Source: Lutraria lutraria
Lineage: Eukaryota; Mollusca; Bivalvia; Venerida; Mactridae
Direction: 5' to 3'
NCBI GenBank assembly: GCA_964023205.1
Contig: OZ026842.1
Coordinates: 34,239,501 to 34,303,500 of the forward strand
DNA length: 64,000 bases
Part shown: positions 36,733 to 49,439 of the stretch, in pieces
Layout of the letters: every line of letters starts with the position of its first letter
How positions within the stretch are numbered: position 1 is the stretch's first letter
Program-made: the position numbers and the translations under genes
Notes under the pieces: model-generated
What the model was told of the DNA's origin: nothing
Seen by the model: the letters and a program-made list of their open reading frames with translations, nothing else
The model's database searches: none

Positions 36733-39700
36733 AAGCGTCCTCTTCCAGCCAATGCACTTTAGAATTAATTTTGTGTAATTAATACATTCCTTTCATGGTC
36801 ATATTCTTCTTGAAAATTTGATAACACTATGATAAATCTACCACTCGTATACTGGGAGAGTCTTTTGAAGTACAGTTCAGCTCTGAGAATCACAGTGAAT
36901 CGCACGTGAGTTGAGACGATGTCTGTTTTCAATTATCTAGAATGCCACAACTAATGATCCGGTATGGTTCAACGTTTGAATATGAAGTGCATTAATTTTG
37001 TTTTCCTTTGGCAGATCAAAAAGTCACATTATCTTTTAATGGATTTCGTTTAATCGGCACCCTTAGAGAAAAGCACAAGAGCGTGTTTTGCTACTTCAGT
37101 GCACTGTTGATTTCAATCGATTGTAAATGTGAATTAATGCGCAATTTATACAAAGACATTTACAAGTGATTGATAAGCTTTGCTATATATGGAAAGCATG
37201 ATTTTCAATGCAAAAATACAAAGAGTGTGTTTGAAAGAGTAAGTTAAATCAGTAACATCGTTGGCAGCATGGTTATCATTTCTGTATCCAGGTTAAACAT
37301 TATTGTGATCCATTACGGTCTATTAGACTGCAAACACTCCCATAAGATGCCATCAAGTCAGAGACTAAGTAATTCTATCGCGTAGCTTATGGTTTGCTAT
37401 CAGTATTTTTACTAGTACCGGTTTATCTTTTGATGCGTTTTAAAAGTGTTATTTACGTGCGATGTTGGTCCTAGAAGTCAGAATATAAAAAAATGAAAGC
37501 TTAAGTTCTATTTGCTTGCGTACTTCACTGCTGAATCTTAAAATTACGGCTCTCATTTCTATTGTATTTGTCCTCCTTTATTCTCTTGACTTCACTCTAT
37601 TCCTCCTTTTACTTGCTCTTCAATCGTCCTATTGGACTCGTCCCAGTCCACTTTTTTATGTGTCCTTTTCGTCTTCCTTTAACCCCCCCCCCCCCCCATT
37701 CGTTTTGGATAGGCCCGCCAATCTTCCTTCTGAATTCGCCAAACAATCCTTCTTTTCTAATACCTGTTTGTTCTTCCTGGTTATTACCATCGTCGGATAC
37801 CCATGGCCTTGGCCTCTTTGTACGTCGGCGGAGCGGAGGAAGCGACCGTTGGTATCCAACGATGGATTATTCCATTCAATACAGAAGAAAGAAATGATTT
37901 CTAGAGAGACAACATAGAAAGACGCTCAGCTTACCCAAATACGATCCTCTCCACCATACATTGTTGGTTTTATTAGGACGCCAATGTCTTTATCATTCAG
38001 CGAGATAAGTTGGTTAAAAACAATCAGTCTTATAAATAATTCAAGGAACGTAGAAAATGTCACTTAAAAAGACAATGAATCAGCGCAAGTTTACTTATTT
38101 TATAGTATAGTAACGATTTTTCCATCAGGTTTTCATCAAGCGTGGTCGCTCTGTGATAATGACTGTTTTATTCAAAATACATCTTCAAAAAGTAAACAAA
38201 AAGTCATCGGAGTGTTTCATTAGATACAGTGATTGCCGACACCATATTGAGTACAATATTACATTTGCTAGTTCGTGTCGCCATTTCCAATTTCTCTACA
38301 TTAACTATTAGTGCAATGTCGTAGTTTTTTTGCCAAGATTCCAGTTTCTTCTGGATTCCCTGCGACATTTTTATTACCCGCATCTAGATACACAGGTTCT
38401 TTAGTTTTCTCATGATCTTATTCTCTTCTTTCTTGTAAAATACAATAATTCATTTACTTACTCATTCATTTATTCTTTCATTTATTCACTATTGATTTCT
38501 TAATTACAAATGTACTTAATTTATTCATTCATCATTCAAATATATATTGATCCATTCATTTGTTCATGTGTTCATTCATTCATTTATTCATTAATTCACT
38601 TCATTAATTAATTTATTCATTCATTCATTCATACTGTCATTTATTCATTGATTTATTAATTCATTCACTCAACTCACCTTCTCATGCGCCCACACATTCA
38701 CTTACTAATTCATTCATTCCGTTCATTTCTCTTCTGGTATCAGTTTTTAAATAAATGGTATAGATACTAAGGTCTTTCACTTTATGAATTCGATTAATCC
38801 GGAGCTGTTTCATTTGTATTTGCATTATAAATATGAACATCAATAACTTCAATGCGAAAGCTAAATATAGATATGCTTTATTGTCTAATCCGTTGCGGGC
38901 CTTCCAACAGCTGTCAGTACCTGTAGGTATACATCTTCATTATCAAAAGATATTTACGATGTGACTTTTTTATGCAATTCAATGTTTGTATTCATGTATT
39001 AAATAATGCTCCATTAAATAACATTATTATTTCATTATACGCGGCATAGACTTTACCTTAATACAATGTTTGTGAAATTCGTTTATGGAAATCTGATCAG
39101 AATAAGTTTGATTCTGCCTTATTCCAAAAGCTGCAATCTGCTCACCAGTAGGAGAATTAGTAATGAAATTAAGTATTCATTCATTCATTCGATTTTCCTT
39201 TAGTTCAAACTCTTGTGGCCACTGAAATCATCAAGGATCGTCGTGTGTTGCTCACTAACTATATTACCTCAGGCATTTGCAATCCACGAAGTTGACAAGG
39301 ATATTACAAGAGAAAGGTAACGTGTAATGGAAGATAATGTTGTGATATGTTCTAACTCTTTTATTAAGTACAAGATCCCAACTTTAATCCTTTCGTTTAA
39401 ATTATAAAAGGAAGAACACTGTTTCACTTTATGATCTTGCTTTTTTTTCTTTAGGGGTATCACTTTTCGTTGATTATTCAAACAATTAAACACTCTCGGA
39501 TATTATTCAATCGTGTGCATAAGGCTATTTCACGCTCTTTGGTTACTTAAAACAGTTATGTAAAGTAATACCGATGAACTTAAACGATAACAAATCTGTT
39601 CGGATTTTTAACCCGATCAATTAACAAATGGACTATTTTATAACTTTTAATCATGAATGGCCAAGTTACCGAATTAATATGACATAACAGTCAGTTTATG

Positions 39701-41573
39701 TACATGCATGAGTATTTGGAGGTATTGCGTCGTTTCGTACTGTGCCAAAGTGTACTTGGACCCGTTACATAGACAATATCTTAACCAGTATAGTTGTATA
39801 AAGGTATTCCCAGCTATTATCTCAAAATAAAGCGGACAGATTTTGAAAACATATATGATTTTCACAGGTTTCCATGATAAAAAATGATTGTTCACGGTAT
39901 TTTGTTTGATAAAACAAAACAAAGATATTTCTTGAAGTTATTTCCCTTTAAAATAAGCATTGAATTCAATGGTAAAAATTCTACAGCATATTATCAATCT
40001 ATTTTCAAGTGAAAAAGAAATGATAATTGGGCTATACTTTTTTGTAATCAGAACATGTTCGTGTAGCATAAGCCAGTATGTTAAAAAAGTACAGTATTAG
40101 ACTGGGAAGGGTTGTAATTGACCAAGGGTTGTAAATGAAAAGTCGCACGATAAATCAGTTTCTATCCTACAAGCATAGACACCTATATAATAATCTGGTC
40201 GCTCCGTTTTAGATGATAATTTAGGACATTATGAATACATGACTTAACTAAAAAAAACACTAAAACATTCCAATAAAATTCAGATTTTGTCATTGAATGA
40301 TTTTGAATGTCAGTATTTTAATTGTACATACAATTAATCATTCATTAGTTCATGCCGTCGTAAGTAGGCAACCATGCTTAGAATAAAACACCGTAGACTC
40401 ATGCTATAGACATCATAGTTTAAAGCCCCATAAGCATTTTGGATGTTAAAATTAAAGTAGGTCTTATTTTACCTAGAAAGATATCTTATCAGTGAAATTG
40501 ACTTTTACTTGCAGTAAAAACATTCAGAAATTTTCTTTTTTAATCACAAAGTACATATAGAAATATAGCACAGTATTTCTTTTCAATGATATTGCAAAAA
40601 ATATGAAAAGGCTTCTGACAACATTTCTACGAGATGTGGCTAAAGAAAGACATTGTGTAAATATGTTTTAGAGCAAATAAAATGCATCTATTATATTTTA
40701 CTATCATTACATCCATTGTTCCGTATTACTAAATTTAAAAAGCTTAAGTAAAACGCAAGCATGATGCACATGAATAAAATGTACAACCGCCGTAGAAACT
40801 TCAAAGAAACCTGCGATTTCCATTATCGATCCGACAATGCTTCATTCACATTAGATTTTTTAATTAAATCCTCACATTAAGATCAAACACAAGTTTGTGA
40901 CAAAAGTTCTAACAAGCTGTAAGCATAAAATGAATATTCAAAAACGTAAAATCTTGGTTGGTTTAGATTTTGTGATCATTAGTGATTATAACTGGTTTTG
41001 TGAGGACAAAATTAATGCGTAGCACGGGCTTCATTTAAATAAACGAGCCCAACTTGGTCTGTATCATTATTTTTACAAAATTAGTGGCGGAAAGAGAAAA
41101 TACTCAAGTCTTTAAATCATCGCTGGTTTCTTATTTGCAGCCAAGAGTGACTACCGCGATGGTGATGCTAAAAGGAATTAGATGTGATTTAACTCCCATC
41201 GTTTGCTGTGTACTGTATTATTCATTATATCTGTTGGTAGACTCTTTTCCTGGCGGTGTCACTATCTAATTGTGCCAATATTCCTTAGTGTAAGAATTAT
41301 TGATATTATAATATTTTTGTCTGCATCATAGCCCGTATGAGATATAGCTTGTTTGGCATCTCTTCGTAATTTTTCAAAGAATAAATGCATAATGCATTCA
41401 TCATTAACTTTCTAAATAGAGATGGTACGGAAATTCTTTTTCATTTTCTCTAACGTGTATTTATTCGTCCCAATGTTACTACTTTTTAATGCGTGTTTTT
41501 TTCTGTTAGACTAGATAATGTATTCTACAGACAAAGAATAAAGTTTTCATGAAAAGTAAGGAAATTTCTTAAC
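36733..41573. other. Intergenic; simple repeats, no supported gene
   Basis: Contains a run of 15 C (37683-37697) and a degenerate (TTCA)n tract at 38449-38727 with a small outlier near 39175-39192. The long plus-strand frame at 37516-37917 spans the C run (read as prolines) and is low-complexity, so it is not called. The rest is AT-rich with no recognised family. Confidence 0.5.
38449..38727. repeat. Degenerate (TTCA)n microsatellite
   Basis: Repeated ATTCATTCATTTATTCA words over about 280 bp with interruptions. It is an old, mutated tetranucleotide repeat. Confidence 0.9.
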
Positions 41574-41695
41574 TCGCAATTCATAAGCGGCTCCTATGGA
41601 ATTTTCTCATATCTGAGGGAAAATCAAAGAAATCTAAAGTAAATCCTCAAACATAAGGAATATTTTTCCCTTAGGGGCTTTATGAATACGGGTCC
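41574..41695. mobile_element. Small MITE, TTCATAA-type TIR
   Basis: The left end CGCAATTCATAAGCGGCTCC and the right end, in reverse complement, GGACCCGTATTCATAAAGCC share TTCATAA and a following CTAWGGGAA. Total length is about 122 bp. The minus-strand frame 41624-41881 overlaps it and is therefore doubtful. Confidence 0.5.
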
Positions 41696-43424
41696 TGATC
41701 TCTCCTCATGCTGTGCGCGCTGTGCAACATATACCATGTCGAAAAAACGACGGAACTTCTTCAACAAGACAATGTTCTTTGCTATTTGAAGATCTTTATT
41801 TAAAAAATCTGAATATACGTAAAATGGTTGTCCAATATCCCCCATGAAACTTATAACTAATCCTCTAACCTTAATCCGCAATTTCGCTAATCCTCGTGGT
41901 TATGCAATGTACATTCAATACTGTCGAAGTATGTGCAAATAAGGTTTCAAAAATATTAATATTGTTTAGTTTATTGACAAAATCGCTTCAATGGATCTCA
42001 TACAAGTATAGTAATAACAACAAATTAACACTTATACCGCGGTCATTTGAAAATAACAGAGCAATGAATTAATTTACATTACAGGGTCAATGCTTCATTT
42101 ATTTGTTAATACGTATAGTTAAACCTTATACTTAAATACCATTTCAGTATCACGACCAAGGTAGTACGTTATGACCATTCATTTTCGGATCGCTTTTTCT
42201 ACAAAAAAATGTTTAAACTTGATGAGAACATTTCAAAGATATAGCAAATATATGGTTGGTACCAATATGGAGACCCTGGCTTGCCCATTTTAGCATTCGA
42301 TAAACTTCCTCCATCTCGGTACCAAAAATGTTTTTGATTTATCCTGTTTCTACAGCAAGATATCGGTTTCTACTGTGAAATGAGTATCAAAGCTCTATTT
42401 ACTCGGATTTAAAAACACACGTATTTCCTGTCTTTGGCAGCCTCATAACCATTCAGCAACATGACGCGACAATACAATAGCCCCATACAATCGCTGTGCT
42501 ATTTGGAGTAAAAACTAAATAAAAGACGTTGAAAATTTAAACATCCACTTTATTTATAGCATTGTCTCATTTTAAAATATAAACAAACACACTAAGTTCT
42601 AACGAGCGGAGAACGGCGAGTGGGAATACAAAGAGCCGAAATAAAACAAACCACGTGATCTACTGACATGATGAAGTCAGGTTTATCCAGGTCCGAACAA
42701 TAAAACACATTATATGTCTGTTCAAATTAGTGTTCATTATCTAGGTTGATTGCACATTTCTAAATACAAACGCATTTTAAATATACAGGTACAATACGAC
42801 CACACCGAGAGAGCACTCCAATGAAATGATCTCCGCATTATAACCACCGCACATTTTCTAAAACTCCTTTTACGTGTTAGCGGCCACTTAACAACCTCCG
42901 AATAAAGCACAAGTCGATAAAGGCCTCTTTATGTCTTTTCCAAGAATGACCTTTATTCACAGGTTTGACTGTAATGTAATTGTCAGTACTTAAGGACTAA
43001 GCTACTTTTTTAAAAAGTGGTTTCACGCTTGCATAACCGATGTCCAGTTAATCGAACATTGATCATGCATACCAGGGCGCCTTCTCAATGTGTGTGATTG
43101 ACCGTTTGTACGCTGTAATTGACACAGACTAATATCTTAATAATAGGCAAATTAATTGTGGGAAACAAGTCAAGTTCAATTTAGTATGATTTATGTTTAG
43201 TATAAAATCAAACTGTCACGAATAATTTGCATCCATTACCTCACTGATACAATTCATGAAGAGGTGTAATAATATGGCTGTGTATGATACAATCACGTGT
43301 AAACATTACAATGTAAACTATGATATGGCATTCTCTGAAAGATTATTTATGAAAATCAAAAGCAACAGTCCGAAGAGTTAGCCCTTTATGACGCCACTGA
43401 TGACCGATACCGTTTCAGATTCCT
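41696..43424. other. Intergenic with one 'GCGGCC' repeat
   Basis: The repeat at 42875-42973 carries GTTAGCGGCCACTTAAC, CCTCCGAATAAAGC, GACCTTTATTCACAGG and TTTGACTGTAA, one of the clearer members of the family. Nothing else is supported. Confidence 0.55.
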
Positions 43425-43669
43425 GGCCCCAAGGTTATAAAACTTGAGGCCAGTCTCCGAGCTCAAACCTCAAGTCTGTTCTCAAAGTATCACGGTTGAA
43501 ACGAAAGAGTTGGTTCATGTTTAAATACATATTCAGGTTAATTATGATGTGAGATGAATATATCAGTAATAACATTAAATGTCCGATCACAATTAACTTA
43601 GGACCATTAAAAGACAAAATATGAGTTTTGAGCTCAGAGACCAATCTCAAGTTTTATAACCTCGGGCCC
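43425..43669. mobile_element. MITE with TIR AGGTTATAAAACTTGAG (copy 2)
   Basis: About 245 bp. The left end is GGCCCCAAGGTTATAAAACTT; the right end in reverse complement is AGGGCCCGAGGTTATAAAAC. The arms pair for about 50 bp, including CTGAGCTCA. It is better preserved than the copy at 9478-9712. Confidence 0.82.
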
Positions 43670-46449
43670 TGACCATCACCAGTGACTTGTTGAGTTCTAA
43701 CAACGAATACAGTAAGGAATTGATCCACCGATGTCTCCCATTATATCGTAGTGGTGTATGTTGGACCTTTCTGAAGTTTAGGACAATCATGTCTATCTGT
43801 GTCTGCATGTCTGGACACACTAATGATATAGGGAGAGCAATAAGGGTCTCCCGACTTCTGTATTTGCCCTAAATCCAAGTTAGTAAACATACTCGTATAA
43901 GGCTTGGTTGACGTCCAACTGTTTCATGATGTTGCTGCGTATCACATGTTCAAGTAGTTTGAAGGCAAAGTACACAAGTAGAACAATCGGTGACGTAGGT
44001 AAATCGTTAGCAATAATTATAATGACGGCAGCTCTTCCTGAAAACTGCTGTGGAATTTGGTTGGCGCCAGCCATCAGGTACAGTTCTTACACTTATGGAG
44101 GTGTTGAATGTCAATGCTGATAATTGTAGTGTAAACTTATTTGCACATTCTTTTAAGATACTTTACACAATTAATTCTGGACCAGAAGCTTTCCTTGGTA
44201 AGGTACTGTTCATAAATTTCCTTTTCTGCTCTTGTTATCTTGCCAATTTATACACATTTATCCGATATTAAAACATAAGTTTTTAGATGTTGAACAATAC
44301 AGAGCACTAGGATAATACAAATGTTTGTGTACATATAATTATACGTATTATGAATTATGTATATGGAATGTTGATTACATTTTATTACATAATTATACGA
44401 TCGTTGGAAAACGTTATAGTGTTAATTGATATGCTGTACGTTAAAGATTTCATCAATATAGAACATTTTTAACAGTACACAGTCATATAATTTATAAAGA
44501 AGTTCATTTAAGTCCAAAGGTTTGTAAATTTAACCAAAGATAGTTTTAATAACATCTTCGTTTTTCGATTAATTGATAGATTTTTCTAAACTTTATAGAT
44601 GTTACAAGTTTCAAGGATAGAAAATGTATGATACACCATGATATTTACCAAAAACAATGAGAATTCTTTGACCTATTTTTTCTTTCAGATTTCCATAGTC
44701 TATTAGTGTAGCTATTGTTTTAAAAAACATATCTGTTTTCGGGAAAATCCACGATAAAAAATTGAAATAACACATTATAAATCTAATTTGGCGATACTAC
44801 GTTTATAATAATATAATTTTGTGTAGCAATAAGTAGATATGAATACATTAAAGTTACAAAGTGCAGTACTGTGGCATATAACGCCTAAAACGTTATAAAT
44901 TATTGCTGGTAGTGCACTGGGCTAATAGAATGACATTAAACTTATTTATGTTAAATGACCAATTTGTTGATCCAGTTATGAACTTTGACCTTACAATTAT
45001 CGCTTGCAATTAGGTCCATTTTTTGTTAAAATTGTAATGCTGTATACACGTGATATAAAATATGAAAAAAATATCTTAATATGTTTTATTTGACATATTT
45101 TAGCTAAGATTTCATTTTAGAAAAATCTTACTACCTCCTGTTTATGAATAGAAATGGTTTATCAAAATATGGTTTGGGCGATCTTTTGGCAATTGTTCAA
45201 TAAACTATGAGTAACATAAGCCTGAAAACAGCTATGTAAGCTAAGATAATTATGTCTAAAAACGGTTCTAGTGCACTATGGCACGGCACGGTACCACACA
45301 GTGCGGCAAATACTTAAGCAAATACATAGTCTGATTTTTGTATCATATTATTTCGATAACTAAGCCATTCATTATTAAAAGTTATTAAAAACGTCCGTTT
45401 GTTTATCGATCAGGTTAAAAATCGGAACAGATTTTGATATCTTTAATGTTCGTCGGTATTTTTACTCATAACACTTTTAAGTTAACCAAGAGCCGTGAAA
45501 TAGCGAAAGGCGTAATAAGACAATAGAGTGTAGTCCGATATGTTTTACATGTTTGTTTTAACGACGAATTGTTCTAAAAAGTGACATCCCTAAAGAATAG
45601 AACCAAAGCCGGGTAAAATAGTGAAACAATATTCTTTCTCATTTTATAACTTTAGTGAAATGACTACTTAAAGAAAATGTCAGTTGTGACCACAATCTGA
45701 ATAAAACAGAAATAAAAATATCACAACATCATCTTCCATTACAGCAACGTAACGTTTCTCTTATGACGTCTATGACAATAGCATGTCTGCCATGGACTCC
45801 CCCAAAAGCGATCATCATGAAAGTCTGAATTTTGAACTAAAAGAAAATCGCATGCAAGAACACCTTATCTCACCACAAATTCGCATACTGCTAAGCAGGT
45901 TGTTGCTTGTTGGATCAGGGAGAATCAGTACCAAGGATACTGTCAAAAATAAACATAATCAGACTTTTTATAGTTACATTTTTAATGGCATTGAGAAAAT
46001 ATGTAAAACAATCAATACAGTCGGTATAATGGATATAAATCCTTAGTCGCTTTAGTATAAAGTCCATGAAACTAGAAGACGATTTTCACACAGTAAGCCG
46101 TGAAGTCATTTTCACAGATATAGATGTGCAAACCTGTAAAAATATTTGGTCAATCTAGTACGCATTTCTATATAAAAAGTAATATGAAGATGCATGGAAT
46201 CTGAAAGGGACAGTCATATTAACTGCTGAAATGACTAAGATATTGTCACTGTTCGTTAAAAAGTATAACATTCTTCAAATGGTGCTTTTCTCAAATTTGT
46301 CGCATTTATAGAACTTTGTGTCCAAGCTCTAATAACAGGGTAGCATTTTGAGGAAATGTAGCGAAATTATTAGTGTCGGTGGATGAAACACTTTCAGTTG
46401 ATGATAGTTAGTTAGGAACTTAGTTTTGAATATCTAGGCCTCAAAATAT
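43670..46449. other. Region downstream of receptor gene 1
   Basis: Mostly AT-rich DNA. It contains the doubtful exon at 43880-44037 and an unrecognised 87-codon plus-strand frame at 45783-46046. The last 400 bp form the 3' flank of gene 1 on the minus strand. Around 46045-46110 a stretch (AAAGTCCATGAAA ... TTCACACAGTAAGCCGTGAAGTC) weakly resembles the 3' flank of gene 2 near 55545, consistent with an older common origin. Confidence 0.4.
43880..44037 (-). CDS. Possible terminal exon, unrecognised
   Basis: A minus-strand open frame begins after a plausible splice acceptor (TTTTCAG then GAAGAGC, exon from 44037) and ends at a TAA at 43880-43882. The conceptual peptide is hydrophobic (a run like AVIIIIANDLPTSP followed by VYFAFKLLEHVI). 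That vaguely recalls the M2-M3 region of Cys-loop channels, such as IISDLLPQSS and SFKLMIDMI in the neighbouring gene. The match is too weak to assign: it could be the last exon of a membrane protein, a decayed receptor fragment, or chance. No upstream exon is recognised. Confidence 0.22.
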
Positions 46450-47736
46450 CTACGACGAACCTCCTATTGCAGTGATCATGATGAAGATCACAAAGCTACA
46501 GATCGCGAGCGCTGTGAAACCTATAAATGATATCCGGTCAACCAAGATGCTGATCTTTCTCCATGTTATGGGTTCCGTATCACCCAAATCGTCATCCAAT
46601 CGTCCCACATTTTCTTCCATGTTGTTGTTATCAAACTCTTCCAAAGCAACTTTTTTGCTATGTCTTGAAGCTGACATCTGTTGCACCCTATCGGACTTTG
46701 GATTAACTTGTGACTTTTTTCTATACGAACATGTTAACTTCCGGTATATGAACTGTAACCGATCCGGCACCGGTTCGGTATCTTCAGTGTAATACCATTT
46801 TAGATTGATAACGGTAACAAGGACGATAATACCGCTAGCAATCATGTCAATCATTAGTTTGAATGAGATGACAGGCAATGGTTCTGAGCTCTGTGGTAAC
46901 AAGTCGCTGATAATTGTCAGATATACGGTGATAGCCAGAAGGACCGTGAGAGTGAATGAAACTCTTTCCCCAGAGTCCGGAGTCAGCAAGAATACGACTA
47001 CATTCAGTAAACAAAGGAACATTATTGGCAAGAGAACATTAACGATGACAAATCCTGGTTTTCGCTGAATGGTTAAAATCAAATTAACCTGAGAATTTCC
47101 ATTTGTTTCAGCTTGAATAACTTCAGACCTTTTTACAGTCCAAGCAGAATTTTCTTGGTAATTTTCAAAATTGTACTTGTCTGACATTGGGTAAAGTTTT
47201 ACCTCTGCCTCTTGATAACCAAAGGCAACAAAGTTTGTTTCGCATTCCTGTGTATCAAACGGGTAGTAAAGAACATTGACAGAGCAGGTGCTGTCAATAA
47301 GGTCCATTGGCATCCATATTGCGTCGCCGTTACTCATGTAACGAATTCTGTTCCATTTTTTTCCAAACGATTCAACGTCTTCGGCAGGGCTCATTAATAT
47401 CAACTCTGGTATCCATACATTCTCGTATAAAATCGTTGTTTCAGTGATTCCACCGTATGATGCAGGATTCCACACCATACTTGCATCATTCCACATCACC
47501 ATCATAGCACCGACGAACGATAACTTTCCTTGTACTTCATCAAACTCTTTAATACTTCTGATTAACACTTGTATTGACACATTGACAGTCTGGGTCTGAT
47601 CAGTAATAGGACGAACGTTGATATCGTAACCTGTCAGCAAATCACTAACTAAATTTTTAGTGTCATTTAGTGTGTTACTGAGTGCTGCGCCTAGCAAGCA
47701 CACAAATATTATAAAACAACTTTTCAAAACTGCCAT
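46450..47736 (-). CDS. Cys-loop ligand-gated ion channel subunit, nAChR-like (gene 1)
   Basis: Intronless gene for a 428-residue pentameric ligand-gated channel subunit of the plasma membrane. The start is the ATG at 47736 in good context (GAAAATGGCA); an upstream in-frame TTG is not used. A signal peptide spans about residues 1-20, with N-glycosylation sites at N24 and N52. The ligand domain carries WND-x5-WNPASYGGI and a canonical Cys-loop (C151, 13 residues, C165, with YYPFD inside). M1 is about 227-251, M2 259-278, M3 290-311 and M4 399-423, with a short M3-M4 loop of about 80 residues. M2 has a Glu at -1' (E257, in SGERVSF), Leu at 9' (L267) and Asp at 20', the pattern of cation-selective nicotinic subunits. 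By hand alignment the acetylcholine aromatic box is missing: loop D Trp is A77, loop A Tyr is M115, loop B Trp is F172, and loop C has no Cys pair. Its natural ligand is unknown. The family call is firm; subtype is not assigned. Confidence 0.96.
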   Translation of the reverse strand: MAVLKSCFIIFVCLLGAALSNTLNDTKNLVSDLLTGYDINVRPITDQTQTVNVSIQVLIRSIKEFDEVQGKLSFVGAMMVMWNDASMVWNPASYGGITETTILYENVWIPELILMSPAEDVESFGKKWNRIRYMSNGDAIWMPMDLIDSTCSVNVLYYPFDTQECETNFVAFGYQEAEVKLYPMSDKYNFENYQENSAWTVKRSEVIQAETNGNSQVNLILTIQRKPGFVIVNVLLPIMFLCLLNVVVFLLTPDSGERVSFTLTVLLAITVYLTIISDLLPQSSEPLPVISFKLMIDMIASGIIVLVTVINLKWYYTEDTEPVPDRLQFIYRKLTCSYRKKSQVNPKSDRVQQMSASRHSKKVALEEFDNNNMEENVGRLDDDLGDTEPITWRKISILVDRISFIGFTALAICSFVIFIMITAIGGSS

Positions 47737-47914
47737 TTTCAAACTGCTAGGAAATCATTGAAACTTTTATTTGTTACATCAAAGTTATATTCATCGATTT
47801 CGTAGAAATCACATAAGAATTCCATAAACAGAAGTGATAAATGTTATTAATTAACGAGTCGGCACTCTAACATTCCCTTTGAATAACTGATCGGGTATTA
47901 GTAAAGTTACCCGG

Positions 47915-47921
47915 TTATATA
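47915..47921 (-). promoter_or_regulatory. Candidate TATA box for receptor gene 1
   Basis: TATATAA on the minus strand, about 180 bp before the ATG. The same element is conserved before gene 2 (57660-57666) at nearly the same distance. It predicts a 5' UTR of about 150 nt. No transcript evidence is available. Confidence 0.35.
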
Positions 47922-47975
47922 GATTAACCTATTTAAGCCAGCCCACTATCCGGATCGTGGTCACAAGTAGCAGTA

Positions 47976-47983
47976 TATAAATA
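47976..47983 (+). promoter_or_regulatory. Candidate divergent TATA box (copy 1)
   Basis: TATAAATA on the plus strand, facing away from the receptor and about 97 bp before an ATG at 48073. It is conserved at 57721-57728 in copy 2. Together with the minus-strand TATATAA it would make a compact divergent promoter. Confidence 0.3.
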
Positions 47984-48072
47984 GGTAGTACTAAGGTTTT
48001 GATTTATATATTTGCGTAAGTTAAGTTTACCTTGTCACGTTATCTAGATCATTGTTTAGATTTGTCGATTTT

Positions 48073-48191
48073 ATGGCGACCAAAGAAAGCAGGCGAGCTT
48101 CGCTTAGTTCTTCTTTCAGTAAGACCTTCACATTTAGACCAACTATGTATGCCATCAAAGGCATTTATCAATTAGAAGTTAATACGTCCAG
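48073..48191 (+). pseudogene. Possible first exon of divergent gene, frame-shifted (copy 1)
   Basis: Homologue of the open exon at 57818-57946. It starts ATGGCGACCAAAG and would end at the donor-like CAG followed by GTATTT. A 10-bp deletion relative to copy 2 (after GAAGTT near 48180) breaks the reading frame. Whether either copy is a real exon is unproven, because no downstream exon is recognised. Confidence 0.2.
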
Positions 48192-49439
48192 GTATTTCGT
48201 AATCGTCTATTTGTTTGTGTATTGGTCTTAAATATTTTTTTACAACATGTTGCATTATTTCAATTTCCTATGCTTTTGCATGTGTTACATGCTTAGAACA
48301 TGCATATATTGCGATTTAGCAACAAAAACATAACCCGCGAGCTTCCGTTTCCAGTTCCCCCGACGCCCTAAAAATATGGTCGGTAAGACGGTAGATGATT
48401 TGTACAATTGTGTTTTCCAGCTCGAGAATATAGGTTATATGAAAAGAAAAATATCGGCGATTAAATGTCCTAGACCGAAATAGGTCTAAGAACGAATGAA
48501 GAAACGGACTGGTTTGTTAGCGAACACCAGCACCCTTTCCGACTTAGCTGTGTATGTTTAAAGTACCAGTAATTCGAATTTGTGACAAAATGGCCGTCTG
48601 ACATTTTAATTTGAGCTATGCATCCTAAAGAAGTGACATTGTTTGATAATTACTGAAATTACATAACTGAGATGAGTTTTTATCAATAGCTAATGATTAA
48701 ATATACATTTCTTCATCAGTAAAATATAACCGCACGGTCTTTACATTTACTTAATGAATTCATAATTATTATAATAGCATGTGTGCTTCTGATTAACGTG
48801 ATACATATATGCTTTTTATGTTAGTCGATTGTACGTTCATATTAACATTTGATTTTAATAAAACCAGCAGGATAATTTACACTTTTAGATTTAGCAGCTT
48901 TATCATTGCATAGCGTTACTAGTTGGTAATACGTCTTTAGAAAAAATGATACGTGTTAAAAGAATAATGCCTTTTTATAAATCATTCATTAAGGCTAATG
49001 AATTGCCATTGGAATACTGCCTGCACTTTCTTCGATATAAAAAGTTTTAGACCTTTTTACCGTTTCATAAAATAGAAATAAAAACATATTTTCCCATCCG
49101 AGTTCTTCATTTAAAAATGAAATTCAAGCTGGCAACATTTTTGGTTTGATATTACCATAAAATGATATTTAAAAAATACAAAGGTTGTATTTGAAACAAA
49201 TGTTCTTGCCATAAAGGTATGCATGGGAGAAAAACACACCGGATCGCTCAGTTATTGGACAAACAGAAACGAATACAAGTGATAAATGTAAGAGTTTATT
49301 GGACTTTAAAAAAGTTAATGGGCGTAAAGTATAAACTTAACTTAAAACAATAGCTGGTTTAAAAAATAATGGTCAAGGATGACAACTGATTTTGAGCAGC
49401 TAAACTGATCTAGAGGTGATTTAACTCCCATTATTTGCT

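Noticed and set aside
37516..37917. 133-codon plus-strand frame with a proline run
   Set aside because: Spans a 15-C tract; overlapping frames are equally long; low complexity.
45783..46046. 87-codon plus-strand frame beginning MSAMDSPKSDHHES
   Set aside because: Reasonable start context but no recognised domain, splice context or conserved copy; left uncalled.
47737..47742. Receptor start at the upstream TTG
   Set aside because: Animal genes start at ATG; the ATG six bases downstream has a good context and leads directly into the signal peptide. The same holds for 57483-57488.
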